From the NCBI GenBank assembly GCA_902790405.1, contig CADARW010000019.1, positions 1 to 39,916 of the forward strand: a stretch of 39,916 bases of DNA. The letters are read 5' to 3'. The position numbers and the translations under genes were made by a program. Source of the stretch: an uncultured Bacteroidia bacterium. Lineage in GTDB: Bacteria; Bacteroidota; Bacteroidia; Bacteroidales; ML635J-15. Under the pieces are notes generated by a model. The model saw nothing but the letters and a program-made list of their open reading frames with translations. It did no database searches and had not been told where the DNA came from. Every line of letters begins with the position of its first letter. The stretch's first letter is position 1. This document shows, in pieces, positions 16,995 through 25,069 of this stretch.

Positions 16995-18437
16995 TTATTT
17001 TATGCGGCTTATGCCGTCATAATTTATGTGCTGGTGCTTTTTCAGGAAGTCGAAAACGATTTCGTTGGAACGAGGAAATGCCTTGCCATTATGCTTGCCG
17101 TCGAATCCATAAACACTTGCCATATAGCTGTTTATTGCAATGGTGTACTTTGCATTTAGGTCGAGGGGCTTGCCGTTGTCGAGCAATATTTCGATACTCT
17201 CGATTTCCTCGTATTCGTTGCCGTGCAATATGCAGGTGCAGCCCGAACATAGCATCGGGAAATCCCCGGTCTTGTAGCAAGCCATTTCGAGCATATCCAT
17301 TATCTCCTGTCCGCTTACCTTATATTTCATTATGATGTTGTCGAACGGGTCTATCTGGTAGATGTCCTTGGCGGTGATTTGTCCCTTTGCTAACGATTTC
17401 AGCCTGACACCACCCGGGTTCTGGAATGCCATGTCCGACTTCGTGGTTTCGCGCATAACGTCGGCCACGAAGCATCCTAACGATTCCTTGCTGTCAATGT
17501 CGGCATCGGTGTAGCCGACAACACGGCTGAATATGTCGAGGCTGCCAAATTCATCTACTAGCTTTTGTATATTTTCGTCCTTTTTGGCGAAATCCTTGAT
17601 CGAAAACACCTGCTGCGCCTTGTAGTCTATTTTTCCATTTGTGAAGTAGAATACACTAACTGTCAGATAGTTGAGATTTTTGCCCGATTGGGTTATCATT
17701 GTGTTTCCGATGAGTTTTGTGCGCTCAATCTTCTTGTGCGAGTGACCGCCGAAAATGGCATCGAACAGGGGGAATTTCTTGGCTATCTCGATGTCGGCCT
17801 CGAGTCCGCAGTGCGAGATGAGAAATAGCATGTCGCATTCTTTTCGCAGGTACATATATTCGGGCAAAACATCTTCTATTGGTTTGAACGACACACCATT
17901 TGCATATTTTGGATGAAAGTCTGGGATTCCGTTTGCTCCTATCTGTATTCCGCCTATGAAACCAATTTTCATCCCTTTGTAGTCGATAATTTTGTAGGGC
18001 TTTACATTTATGCTGTCGTCGAAGTATGCGTTGGCGCAAACATAGTCGAAATCCGACCAGCCAACAACATTTCGCAGACCTTCAACACCAATGTCAAATT
18101 CGTGGTTTCCAAGGGTTGACAAGTCGAAATGCACCTCGTTCATCAGTTGCGTAATAGGGTAAGATGGCTTGGGATAGCGGTCGTTCACGGGATGGCCTGT
18201 GCGGTTGTCGCCTGCCGAAATCAGAAGCAGGTCGGGATATTGTTTGCGCAGGGTGTCGAGCAGTGCGGCGAACTGTGGAAAATTGTCGATGTTGCCATGC
18301 ATGTCGTTCACCGAAACTACATACAACACCTTTTCGTCGGTTTGTTGGGCATTGACGGAGCTCGTAGCAAACAGCAGTGCCGCAGCAATGCTAATTATCA
18401 GCATTGCAAATTTTGAACGACTTATGGTGTTATGCAT
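16995..18437 (-). CDS. UshA-like 5'-nucleotidase / metallophosphatase
   Basis: This is a periplasmic or surface calcineurin-type phosphoesterase of 480 residues that probably releases phosphate from nucleotides or UDP-sugars. It has a signal peptide with hydrophobic core MLIISIAAALLFATSSVNA. The two-metal site is complete: D45 and H47 (NDMHGN), D77 (SAGDN), N111 and H112 (LGNHEFDIG, with D115 as the dyad partner), H209 (ISHCG), and H232 and H234 (GGHSHKK). The C-terminal 5'-nucleotidase domain has NPGGVRLKS and IDPFDNI. A TTG nine bases upstream is possible, but the ATG at 18437 is preferred. It is the last gene of a three-gene operon, 21 bp after the heptose kinase gene. Exact substrate specificity cannot be read from sequence. 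Confidence 0.9.
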   Translation of the reverse strand: MHNTISRSKFAMLIISIAAALLFATSSVNAQQTDEKVLYVVSVNDMHGNIDNFPQFAALLDTLRKQYPDLLLISAGDNRTGHPVNDRYPKPSYPITQLMNEVHFDLSTLGNHEFDIGVEGLRNVVGWSDFDYVCANAYFDDSINVKPYKIIDYKGMKIGFIGGIQIGANGIPDFHPKYANGVSFKPIEDVLPEYMYLRKECDMLFLISHCGLEADIEIAKKFPLFDAIFGGHSHKKIERTKLIGNTMITQSGKNLNYLTVSVFYFTNGKIDYKAQQVFSIKDFAKKDENIQKLVDEFGSLDIFSRVVGYTDADIDSKESLGCFVADVMRETTKSDMAFQNPGGVRLKSLAKGQITAKDIYQIDPFDNIIMKYKVSGQEIMDMLEMACYKTGDFPMLCSGCTCILHGNEYEEIESIEILLDNGKPLDLNAKYTIAINSYMASVYGFDGKHNGKAFPRSNEIVFDFLKKHQHINYDGISRIK

Positions 18438-18458
18438 GTTTTGCAACGAAAGAAGGTG

Positions 18459-19436
18459 TTATTCTGATATTTTCTGTTTTAATGTCTCCACATCGATGGG
18501 CACAACGCCTACCTTTTCGCATACGATGCCACCTGCAAAGTTTGCTATACGTGCAATTTCACGGATGTCTTCTGATGCGGTAAGCAGCAACGAGGCAACG
18601 CTTATCACTGTATCGCCTGCACCCGAAACGTCGACGATGTCGCGGATTTGGGCAGGAATGTGGACATAGTTTTTTTGAGTGCAGATGAGTATTCCGTTTT
18701 CCGACAAGGTTACCATAAGTATGTCGATGTTGTTGTTTTGCAAAAAATCCTTTGCATATGGTTTCAGTTTTTCGATGTCGGTGGTGCGGTCGATTTTGCA
18801 ACCTTCGCAGAACTCTTTGAGGTTTGGCTTGAACATGGTAACGTACTTGTATGCGTCGAAGTTGCGCTTCTTCGGGTCGACGGTAACTTTTATCTTGTTC
18901 TGCCGGCACAACATTGTAATGCGGTGTATGATGTCGGGCGAAAGCAGCCCCTTGTCATAGTCCTCGAAGATGAGCACGTCGATATGTTCGTTCTCTATAA
19001 TCTGCGAAATACGGAACATAAGTATTTCCTTCAGTTCGTCGGAAATCTGCGAAGCGTCCTCGTCGTCGATGCGAAGCAGATGCTGACCGCCGCTTATGAT
19101 GCGCGTCTTGGTAGTGGTCTTGCGGTTCTCGCTGCTGATGATGCCGTTGTCGGGAAGATTGTTTTCCTTTAGCAATTGTTTGAATATTAAGCCTTTGGCG
19201 TCGTTACCAATTATCGAACATAGGTAAACTTCGGCACCGAATGCAGCGATGTTGAGCGCAACGTTTGCAGCTCCGCCGAGGCGGTATTTCCTGTTGGTTA
19301 CCGAAACCACCGGCACTGGCGCTTCGGGCGAAATGCGGTCAACTTTACCCATCATGTATGCATCGATCATCACATCGCCGACGACTATGGCCTTTTTGGC
19401 TGATAATTTCTCAAATAGTTCGTTATAGTTATGCAT
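18459..19436 (-). CDS. rfaE1: D-glycero-beta-D-manno-heptose-7-phosphate kinase (RfaE domain I)
   Basis: This is a cytoplasmic PfkB-family kinase that phosphorylates heptose-7-phosphate at O1 in ADP-heptose synthesis for the LPS core. It has 325 residues, matching a stand-alone kinase domain; the nucleotidyltransferase half found in bifunctional HldE is absent. Motifs are VVGDVMIDAYMMGKVDRISP and PEAPVPVV (heptose-kinase-specific substrate region), YRLGGAANVALNIAAFG, and the C-terminal catalytic VDVSGAGDTVIS, where Asp is the base. It lies 4 bp after the AlkD-like gene and before the 5'-nucleotidase gene, all in one direction. Another PfkB sugar kinase specificity is possible, but the RISPEAPVPVV motif strongly favours RfaE1. 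Confidence 0.92.
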   Translation of the reverse strand: MHNYNELFEKLSAKKAIVVGDVMIDAYMMGKVDRISPEAPVPVVSVTNRKYRLGGAANVALNIAAFGAEVYLCSIIGNDAKGLIFKQLLKENNLPDNGIISSENRKTTTKTRIISGGQHLLRIDDEDASQISDELKEILMFRISQIIENEHIDVLIFEDYDKGLLSPDIIHRITMLCRQNKIKVTVDPKKRNFDAYKYVTMFKPNLKEFCEGCKIDRTTDIEKLKPYAKDFLQNNNIDILMVTLSENGILICTQKNYVHIPAQIRDIVDVSGAGDTVISVASLLLTASEDIREIARIANFAGGIVCEKVGVVPIDVETLKQKISE

Positions 19437-19440
19437 TTCC

Positions 19441-20130
19441 TTATATTAGTCCTTTTTTGTTAATCCATTTGATAGCTTCGTGCTTGGCAACCTTGTCGAG
19501 TTGCGAACTGTTTTGTACAACGAAATTGGTAACCCATTCGTAGTCGGTTTTCGAATAATCCCTGAGGGCAGAGCCTATCGACTTATTTATTATAAGGTTG
19601 TCGGTGTTCATGTTTTCGACAATGAACTTGTGCAGGATTTCGGGGTTGGTATCCGCCTTGAATGAGCGTTGGTACATTATGGCCGACGACTTAAGCCATG
19701 GATTTTTTGACTGACTCCACGAGCTGAGGAATTCCATTGCTGTATTTGGATAAATCTTGGCAAAAGCCGACACAAGTTCCGATGTTATGGTTTCGATAGT
19801 GTCCCAGGCTGGTTTGGTAAGCAGCAGGCTTTCGATGAAAACTATATCGGTTTTTGTCCACATTTTCTTGCGTTTAGCAAACAATGCTATGCCGAAATAC
19901 AGATATTCGCGTTCTTTTAATGAGAAAAATTCCCTAATTATATTTTTGGTGTCGTCGATTTTGGGCATTGGATAGTTTTGGAAGATTGTCTTGAATATGT
20001 TTTTCAAGTCAACCAACCTAATCCCCAAGAATTTAAGAGTATTCTTCGTCGCTCTCGACATTGCTTGGGCAGTTTTAATATTCCTATATCGTTCCATAAA
20101 GGAACTTACATTTTTGGTATATTCTCTCAT
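19441..20130 (-). CDS. AlkD-like DNA alkylation repair protein
   Basis: This is a cytoplasmic, all-helical HEAT-like repeat protein of 229 residues, the normal size for the AlkC/AlkD superfamily, whose characterised members excise alkylated bases. Recognisable parts are GIRLVDLKNIFK, EREYLYFGIALF, the TKPAWDTIETITSELVSAF stretch, and the W-S-x-S-x-N-P-W-L-K-S-S segment followed by YQRSFK. The ending (EWVTNFVVQNSSQL...KHEAIKWINKKG) fits the family's last helices. The ATG at 20130 was chosen because the earlier TTG at 20181 lies upstream of the -7 element. It is the first gene of an operon with rfaE1 and a 5'-nucleotidase, with no obvious functional link. The substrate is unknown. Confidence 0.85.
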   Translation of the reverse strand: MREYTKNVSSFMERYRNIKTAQAMSRATKNTLKFLGIRLVDLKNIFKTIFQNYPMPKIDDTKNIIREFFSLKEREYLYFGIALFAKRKKMWTKTDIVFIESLLLTKPAWDTIETITSELVSAFAKIYPNTAMEFLSSWSQSKNPWLKSSAIMYQRSFKADTNPEILHKFIVENMNTDNLIINKSIGSALRDYSKTDYEWVTNFVVQNSSQLDKVAKHEAIKWINKKGLI

Positions 20131-20156
20131 AAGAATATTTACTGATATAATTTCGG

Positions 20157-20181
20157 CAAAGTTATAAATAATAATTTGCAA
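20157..20181 (-). promoter_or_regulatory. Promoter of the alkD-rfaE1-nucleotidase operon
   Basis: The minus strand has TTG at 20181-20179 and TAACTTTG at 20164-20157 (TAnnTTTG). The ATG at 20130 is 26 nt downstream. The promoter rules out the upstream TTG as a start. Confidence 0.6.
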
Positions 20182-20231
20182 TTCCTACGAAAATGCTTTT
20201 GTATGTATTCGGATAATTGAAATCCTTGGTA

Positions 20232-20258
20232 TTGTCAGGATAATTATTCTTATCTTTG
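20232..20258 (+). promoter_or_regulatory. Promoter of the small secreted protein gene
   Basis: TTG at 20232 and TATCTTTG at 20251-20258, offset 19 nt, exactly as at the adhesin promoter. The ATG at 20276 follows 17 nt later. Confidence 0.65.
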
Positions 20259-20275
20259 TGCGATGTTTTAAATAA

Positions 20276-20887
20276 ATGAATATGAGAAAAGTTTTATTTG
20301 TATTTGCTTTTTTGTTGGTCAATATGCTTTCGTTTGCCGATTCGCCGTTGACGTCTTCCAAATTCTACCAGCATTACATCGGCAATCCGCTTGTATATGA
20401 AGCTTCCGAAACACACGATTTGTCGTGGGATATGGCCGAATATATCCTCGATGCCAATAATCCGATAGCCATAAAGGTTGCAATAATAAATGCACTTAGC
20501 TGGGGCGACAAGGCCGAGGGGAACTACAGCGGGCTTGTTTCGATTGCAATGGATGTAAAGCAGCCGCCATCAGCAAGCAAGCTTTTCAATATTCTCGACG
20601 GGAAAACGCTTATTTGTTTTGCCTACCTGAAGGCTTTGAGCGACTATTTCGATGTTAAGGAAGCCGTAAAGATGGCTAAGATGGCACAAAAGAAGGACAA
20701 GGACAGCTATTGCGTCAACTTTATTGCTGCACTTATACAGTCGCAGGACAACTTTAACGCAAACAAATGGGCTATGGTTTATACTGTCCTCGACAAAGTT
20801 AACAATACCACTTGGCGCTACGATGACCTGTCGGACGAGGCCGCCGCAAGCGTCATGGAATACATAAACCTGTACAGGCCAGAATAG
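20276..20887 (+). CDS. Small exported protein of unknown function
   Basis: This 203-residue protein was not recognised. Residues 1-21 (MNMRKVLFVFAFLLVNMLSFA) are a clear signal peptide, so it acts in the periplasm or at the outer membrane. The mature part is mostly helical by composition, with segments such as DLSWDMAEYILDANNPIAIKV and DVKEAVKMAKMAQKKDKDSYC that recall TPR- or helical-repeat-like packing, but no catalytic motif stands out. It has no lipobox, transmembrane helix or sorting domain. A second ATG two codons in is equally possible. It has its own promoter and is divergent from the AlkD-like operon; the next gene is the broken lpxK, 75 bp downstream. Confidence 0.8.
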   Translation: MNMRKVLFVFAFLLVNMLSFADSPLTSSKFYQHYIGNPLVYEASETHDLSWDMAEYILDANNPIAIKVAIINALSWGDKAEGNYSGLVSIAMDVKQPPSASKLFNILDGKTLICFAYLKALSDYFDVKEAVKMAKMAQKKDKDSYCVNFIAALIQSQDNFNANKWAMVYTVLDKVNNTTWRYDDLSDEAAASVMEYINLYRPE

Positions 20888-20915
20888 GAAAATCGACATA
20901 TTTTTTAAGTTTGTT

Positions 20916-20945
20916 TTGCAGGTTCAATAAAAAGTATTATCTTTC
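20916..20945 (+). promoter_or_regulatory. Candidate promoter of lpxK
   Basis: TTG at 20916 and TATCTTTC at 20938-20945 (one mismatch to TAnnTTTG), offset 22 nt. The ATG at 20963 is 17 nt downstream. Confidence 0.45.
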
Positions 20946-20962
20946 CCAACAAAATTTTAGGC

Positions 20963-21941
20963 ATGAGTACTCGCAAGGTCGGCTTTTTCCGTTTTCTGCT
21001 GCTTTGGCCGCTGTCGCTTATATACAAGTTTATAGGCGACATGAAGAATTTTATGTACGAGAACCATATCCTCAAGTCGAAGGAGTACGACCTGCCAATA
21101 ATCTCTGTAGGCAATATAAGTGTCGGCGGAACTGGCAAGACCCCGCATGTGGAGTATGTGCTGCGTATGCTCAAGGACGACTTCAAGACCGCCATGCTCA
21201 GTCGTGGCTATAAGCGCAAGACCAAAGGTTTCCGTATTGTTGAGGCCGACGACGATTACACGCTGTGTGGCGACGAACCTTTGCAGGTAAAACGCAAATT
21301 CGGTGACGATGTTGTGGTGGCCGTGTGCGAAAGTCGTACCGCTGGTGTCGAAAAACTGCGCGAACTATACCCCGACCTTAATGTCATTATTCTCGATGAT
21401 GCCTTCCAGCACCGCCGCATAAATCCTGGACTGCACATGCTGCTCATCAACTACAACTATCCAATCGCTACCGACCATGTGCTTCCACTGGGCCGTCTGC
21501 GTGCTTTACGAGGATCCAAAACCGGTATTTGGCAATGCAAAGAAATTGAACTATGATAGGCTCAAGGATTGCAACGTGCTTGCTGTCACTGGAATAGCCC
21601 ATCCGGAGAATTTTGTCGAGATGCTCATGGATAAGTCGAAAGGTGTGATTCATATCCCATTTTCAGACCATCATGCATTTTCGTCGTCCGACATTGCCAA
21701 AATCCAGAAGACTTTCGACGAAATGAGTGCACCGAAAGTTTTGGTTCTTACCGAAAAGGATGCTGTCCGCCTGAAAACCAACAAGTTCCTCGCCGATAAG
21801 ATTAAGTCGAGCATGTACTATGTGCCTATCAAAATCGATTTGCTCTGCGACGAGGAAGAAAAGAAATTGTTTAACAATCAAATAATCAGTTATGTCAGAA
21901 ACAACAAACGCTACAATAAACTTTATAACAACTCGCTTTAA
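20963..21941 (+). pseudogene. lpxK: Tetraacyldisaccharide 4'-kinase, disrupted by internal deletion and frameshift
   Basis: Intact LpxK phosphorylates the lipid A disaccharide at the 4' position at the inner membrane. The first frame (20963-21556) carries the N-terminal membrane helix FFRFLLLWPLSLIYKFIG, the P-loop SVGNISVGGTGKTP, LSRGYKRK, and IILDDAFQHRR, up to LPLGRLRA. It then shifts and ends in 22 unrelated residues. The homologous C-terminal half continues in another frame from about 21507 (YEDPKPVFGNAKKLNYD, VTGIAHPENF, SDHHAFSSSDI, VLTEKDAVRL). Between GRLR and YxxPxPVFG, roughly 50 residues of the normal protein are absent, including the strand usually written IIVTKCP. The two parts sum to about 317 residues against about 360 or more normally. 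This is a true mutation or an assembly error. The 3' end overlaps the next gene by 50 bp. Confidence 0.85.
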
Positions 21942-22701
21942 GGAGACTCCCGAAGTTGGCATTATTCTCGGAACAGGACTTGGCGGTCTTGTCAGGGAAA
22001 TCGATGTCATAGATGAAATTCCGTACAGCGAAATTCCTGATTTTCCCGTTTCTACCGTAGAGGGACACAGCGGGAAACTCATACTTGGCCGTCTTGGCGG
22101 CAAGGTTGTGGTGGCAATGCAGGGCCGTTTCCACTACTACGAGGGTTATTCGATGAAGCAGCTTGTGTTTGCAACAAGGACTTTGATACGCCTTGGTATA
22201 AAGTACCTTTTCGTATCGAATGCCAGCGGAGGTGTTAACCCCGATTTCGAGATAGGAGACCTAATGGTTATTACCGACCATATCTGCATTATGCCAAATC
22301 CGCTTATCGGCAAGCACAATCCCGAAGATGGCGACCGTTTCCCCGACATGAGCTGCGTTTACGACAAGTCGCTCATTGCTAGTGCCGAAAAAGTTGCTGC
22401 CGAACTTGGATACAAGTTGCAGAAGGGCGTTTACCTGGCAACAACCGGGCCAACCTTCGAGACTCCGGCCGAATACAGGTATTTCCGCGTTATCGGAGCC
22501 GACACCGTCGGTATGTCAACAGTGCCAGAGGCTATTGTTGCCCGCCAGATGCGCGTCCCCTGCTTTGCAATGTCGATAATTACCGACCTTGGCGTGCCGG
22601 GTAAGATTGTGGAGGTTTCGCACGAGGAAGTGCAGAAGGTTGCCGCCGTCGCCGAATCGAAGATGACGGAAATTTTTACAAAGATGATAGAAAGACTGTA
22701 G
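21892..22701 (+). CDS. punA: Purine-nucleoside phosphorylase (trimeric type)
   Basis: This cytoplasmic purine-salvage enzyme cleaves inosine and guanosine with phosphate to the base plus ribose-1-phosphate. It has 269 residues, the usual trimeric PNP length. Motifs are GIILGTGLGGL (phosphate loop), VEGHSGKLILGRLGGK, MQGRFHYYEGYS, SNASGGVNPDFEIGDLMVI, the purine-site GPTFETPAEYR, and GADTVGMSTVPE. The start lies inside the lpxK reading frame with a 50-bp overlap, which suggests translational coupling. If lpxK translation stops early at the frameshift, ribosomes would not reach this start from upstream, so expression of this gene could be affected. The symbol follows Gram-positive usage. Confidence 0.95.
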   Translation: MSETTNATINFITTRFKETPEVGIILGTGLGGLVREIDVIDEIPYSEIPDFPVSTVEGHSGKLILGRLGGKVVVAMQGRFHYYEGYSMKQLVFATRTLIRLGIKYLFVSNASGGVNPDFEIGDLMVITDHICIMPNPLIGKHNPEDGDRFPDMSCVYDKSLIASAEKVAAELGYKLQKGVYLATTGPTFETPAEYRYFRVIGADTVGMSTVPEAIVARQMRVPCFAMSIITDLGVPGKIVEVSHEEVQKVAAVAESKMTEIFTKMIERL

Positions 22702-22721
22702 TTTTATAGATAGGAGAAAAG

Positions 22722-23060
22722 ATGGATTCGAAAAGACAGACACAGGTCGCAGGCTTGGTTCAGAAAGAACTGGCCAATATTTTACAGTTTAAATTCAACG
22801 GATTGGTGCCAGGGCGGTTGCTTACAATTACTGGCGTGCGCATGTCGCCCGACCTCGGATTGGCAAAGGTTTACCTCAGCATATTCCCGTCAACCGACGG
22901 ACAGTCGATAATAAAGGAAATAAACGCAAACGTTTCGCGCATCCGCTACGAACTCGGCAATGCTATCCGCAACGATGTGCGCCGTGTGCCCGAACTTGTA
23001 TTCTACCTCGACGATAGTTTCGATGAGGTTGAACGTATCGAAAAGGCATTGAAATCATAA
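22722..23060 (+). CDS. rbfA: Ribosome-binding factor A
   Basis: RbfA binds the 30S subunit near the 16S 5' helix and is needed for late small-subunit maturation and cold adaptation. It has 112 residues, the normal size. The KH-like fold is recognisable from RQTQVAGLVQKELANILQF, LTITGVRMSPDLGLAKVYLS and IRYELGNAIRNDVRRVPELV, followed by FYLDDSFDEVERIEKAL. It starts 20 bp after the PNP gene, and its stop is immediately followed by the ATG of the permease gene with no intervening bases. Co-transcription with both is likely. Confidence 0.95.
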   Translation: MDSKRQTQVAGLVQKELANILQFKFNGLVPGRLLTITGVRMSPDLGLAKVYLSIFPSTDGQSIIKEINANVSRIRYELGNAIRNDVRRVPELVFYLDDSFDEVERIEKALKS

Positions 23061-24293
23061 ATGTCCTTCCCGTTCTACATAGCATCACGATATCTGGTAT
23101 CGAAGAAGTCGCGCAACGCGATAAATATAATCTCGATAATCTCGGTAATTGGAGTTGCGGTCGGTACTGCCGCTCTGATTATTGTGATGTCGGTGTTCAA
23201 CGGCTTCGAGGATTTGCTCACCCGTCTCAACAATTCGTTCGACCCCGATATAAAAGTGCTTCCCGTCACGGGCAAGACCTTTGTTCCCGACAGCAACTTC
23301 GAATCGGCAATGCAGTCTTGCGACTTCGTTTCGTCGGTATCGTATACCCTAGAGGAAAATGCCCTGCTGCAATACAATGGCAAGCAGGTAATAGCCACGG
23401 TAAAGGGTGTGGACGACAAATTTTTCCAGATTACTGGGCTCGATACCATGGTGGTACGGGGCGATGCATTGCTTTATACAGGGAAAGCTTCGTGCGCCAT
23501 AATGGGTGCGGGCGTGGCCTACTCGATGGGGGTGATATGCGACTATCTTGAGACGCTCTCAATAAGTGTACCTAGCCGTACTGCCGAGATCAAGGGTAAC
23601 TTCAGCGATGCAGCATCCGACTTGCTTAATAATGTAACACTCTATCCGTCAGGGATTTTTGCAATACAGCAGGAGTACGATGCCCGCTATGTGGTAGTGC
23701 CTATTGCCGAGATGCGCCGTTTGCTCGAATTCGATAGAGAAGTCGGTGCTGCCGAAATAAAACTAAAGCCACAAACATCACCCGATGAGGCAGTAAAGCA
23801 ACTTTCGGCAAAGCTAGGCGACAAGTTCAAAGTTCTCGACCGCAACATGCAGCACGAATATTCGTACAAGATAATGCAGTCGGAAAAGTGGGCAATATTT
23901 ATGATTCTGATTTTCATCTTGCTAATCGCTTCATTCAACATAATCGCCTCTATCACAATGCTTATCATCGACAAGCGCAACGACATTTCCATACTTCGCA
24001 GCATGGGTGCCGACGATTCCGACATCCGACGCATATTTTTCATCGAAGGGCTAGGTATAAGTTTTGTAGGTGCTGTAATTGGATTGTTTGTTGGCGGATT
24101 AATATGTTGGTTGCAAATGACTTACGGCTTTGTAAAGTTAGGCGATGGAAGCGGTTCGTTTATAATCGATGCCTATCCGGTGGCAATACATCTTATTGAT
24201 GTACTCTGGTCGTTTGTGGCAGTAATGCTTATCGGACTTTTTGCTGCGTGGATACCGGTAAGGTTTGTAACAAGGAAACTAAAGGAAAATTAA
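23061..24293 (+). CDS. FtsX/LolC-LolE family ABC transporter permease
   Basis: This is an inner-membrane permease of 410 residues resembling the Lol lipoprotein-releasing complex, which extracts lipoproteins from the inner membrane for transfer to LolA. The N-terminus FYIASRYLVSKKSRNAINII is followed by a first helix (ISVIGVAVGTAALIIVMSVF), a large periplasmic MacB-like domain (about 45-265), and three C-terminal helices (MILIFILLIASFNIIASITM, LGISFVGAVIGLFVGGLICW, LWSFVAVMLIGLFAAWIPV). The cytoplasmic DKRNDISILRSMGA loop is typical of FtsX-like permeases. The ATPase partner (LolD) is not adjacent. In Bacteroidetes such single permeases next to rbfA are commonly annotated as lipoprotein-releasing or generic FtsX-like proteins; the exact substrate is inferred. 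Confidence 0.87.
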   Translation: MSFPFYIASRYLVSKKSRNAINIISIISVIGVAVGTAALIIVMSVFNGFEDLLTRLNNSFDPDIKVLPVTGKTFVPDSNFESAMQSCDFVSSVSYTLEENALLQYNGKQVIATVKGVDDKFFQITGLDTMVVRGDALLYTGKASCAIMGAGVAYSMGVICDYLETLSISVPSRTAEIKGNFSDAASDLLNNVTLYPSGIFAIQQEYDARYVVVPIAEMRRLLEFDREVGAAEIKLKPQTSPDEAVKQLSAKLGDKFKVLDRNMQHEYSYKIMQSEKWAIFMILIFILLIASFNIIASITMLIIDKRNDISILRSMGADDSDIRRIFFIEGLGISFVGAVIGLFVGGLICWLQMTYGFVKLGDGSGSFIIDAYPVAIHLIDVLWSFVAVMLIGLFAAWIPVRFVTRKLKEN

Positions 24294-24311
24294 TTAAAAA
24301 ATTGACGATAA

Positions 24312-25049
24312 ATGGAAAACTATAGAATTGCATTGCTGGTTGATGCTGAAAACATTTCGAACAAGTATGCAGATGGAATACTTAGCAGTCTGACCAAATA
24401 CGGTCGCGTAATAGTGAAGAATGCCTATGTTTCGGTTGATGAAAAAGGCGCAGTTACGCCGTATTCCTGGATAAACACTTGCAAGAACAAAGGTATGCAC
24501 CTTGTCACGCAGACACGCAATGCATCGGGCAAGAATTGTGTCGATTCGAAGCTTATCATCGATGCCATGGATATTTTGCATCAGAACAAGGATGTAGATT
24601 GCTTCTGTCTGGTGTCGAGCGACAGCGACTTTACAACCTTGGCATCGCGGTTGCGAGAGACTGGTAAATATCTTATAGGTATGGGCGAAAAGAAAACCAT
24701 TGTCACCCTGCGTAAGGCTTGCGACGAGTTCATCGAGTTGGAGCGTGTCGAGACTGATGCGTCGCTCAACAAGTACCGCCAAGCAGTTGCCGAGGGCGAA
24801 GATGTGCCGCCGGTATCGAAGGAGTTTATTTCCAGTGCTGTACGCAAGATGGTTGCCGACAACATGGCCAACGACAAGCCTACGAATCTGGCCGAAATCG
24901 GTACTCGCCTGAAGAAGATGTACCCCGACTTCGATTCGCGAAACTACGGATTTTCTCAGCTTGGAAAGTTCCTCGCTTCGCTTGATGGTCTAAGTGTCGA
25001 AAATTCGGAGGTGGAACTCGTAGCAAAGGAAAAGAAGCGTAAAAAATAA
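24312..25049 (+). CDS. NYN-domain ribonuclease-like protein with C-terminal LOTUS/OST-HTH domain
   Basis: This is a cytoplasmic protein of 245 residues with a predicted RNA-processing role. Residues 1-145 form a NYN (PIN-like, LabA/DUF88) nuclease domain with acidic metal-site motifs: LLVDAENIS (Asp11), CVDSKLIIDAMDIL, and LVSSDSDFTTLASRLRETGK. Residues about 170-235 fit an OST-HTH/LOTUS domain (FISSAVRKMVADNM, TNLAEIGTRLKKMYPDFDSR, YGFSQLGKFLASLDG), a fold that binds RNA, including G-rich structures, in studied proteins. The tail is Lys-rich. It starts 18 bp after the permease gene and ends inside a terminator shared with the convergent mgtC gene. Nuclease activity is inferred from intact acidic residues only. 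Confidence 0.88.
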   Translation: MENYRIALLVDAENISNKYADGILSSLTKYGRVIVKNAYVSVDEKGAVTPYSWINTCKNKGMHLVTQTRNASGKNCVDSKLIIDAMDILHQNKDVDCFCLVSSDSDFTTLASRLRETGKYLIGMGEKKTIVTLRKACDEFIELERVETDASLNKYRQAVAEGEDVPPVSKEFISSAVRKMVADNMANDKPTNLAEIGTRLKKMYPDFDSRNYGFSQLGKFLASLDGLSVENSEVELVAKEKKRKK

Positions 25050-25069
25050 GCCCGTTATTCGGGTTTATT
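25045..25069. terminator. Bidirectional terminator overlapping two stop codons
   Basis: AATAAGCCCG / CGGGTTTATT forms a 10-bp stem (one G-T pair) with a TTATT loop, followed by a T-run on the plus strand. The stop codons of the NYN gene and of convergent mgtC both lie inside it. Confidence 0.8.

Noticed and set aside
21490-21560. Programmed ribosomal frameshift in lpxK
   Set aside because: No slippery heptamer was seen, and residues are missing as well as shifted, so frameshifting could not restore the full protein.
21477-21941. A separate 154-residue gene after lpxK
   Set aside because: Its sequence is the C-terminal half of LpxK (VTGIAHPENF, LTEKDAVRL), so it is part of the broken lpxK and not an independent gene.
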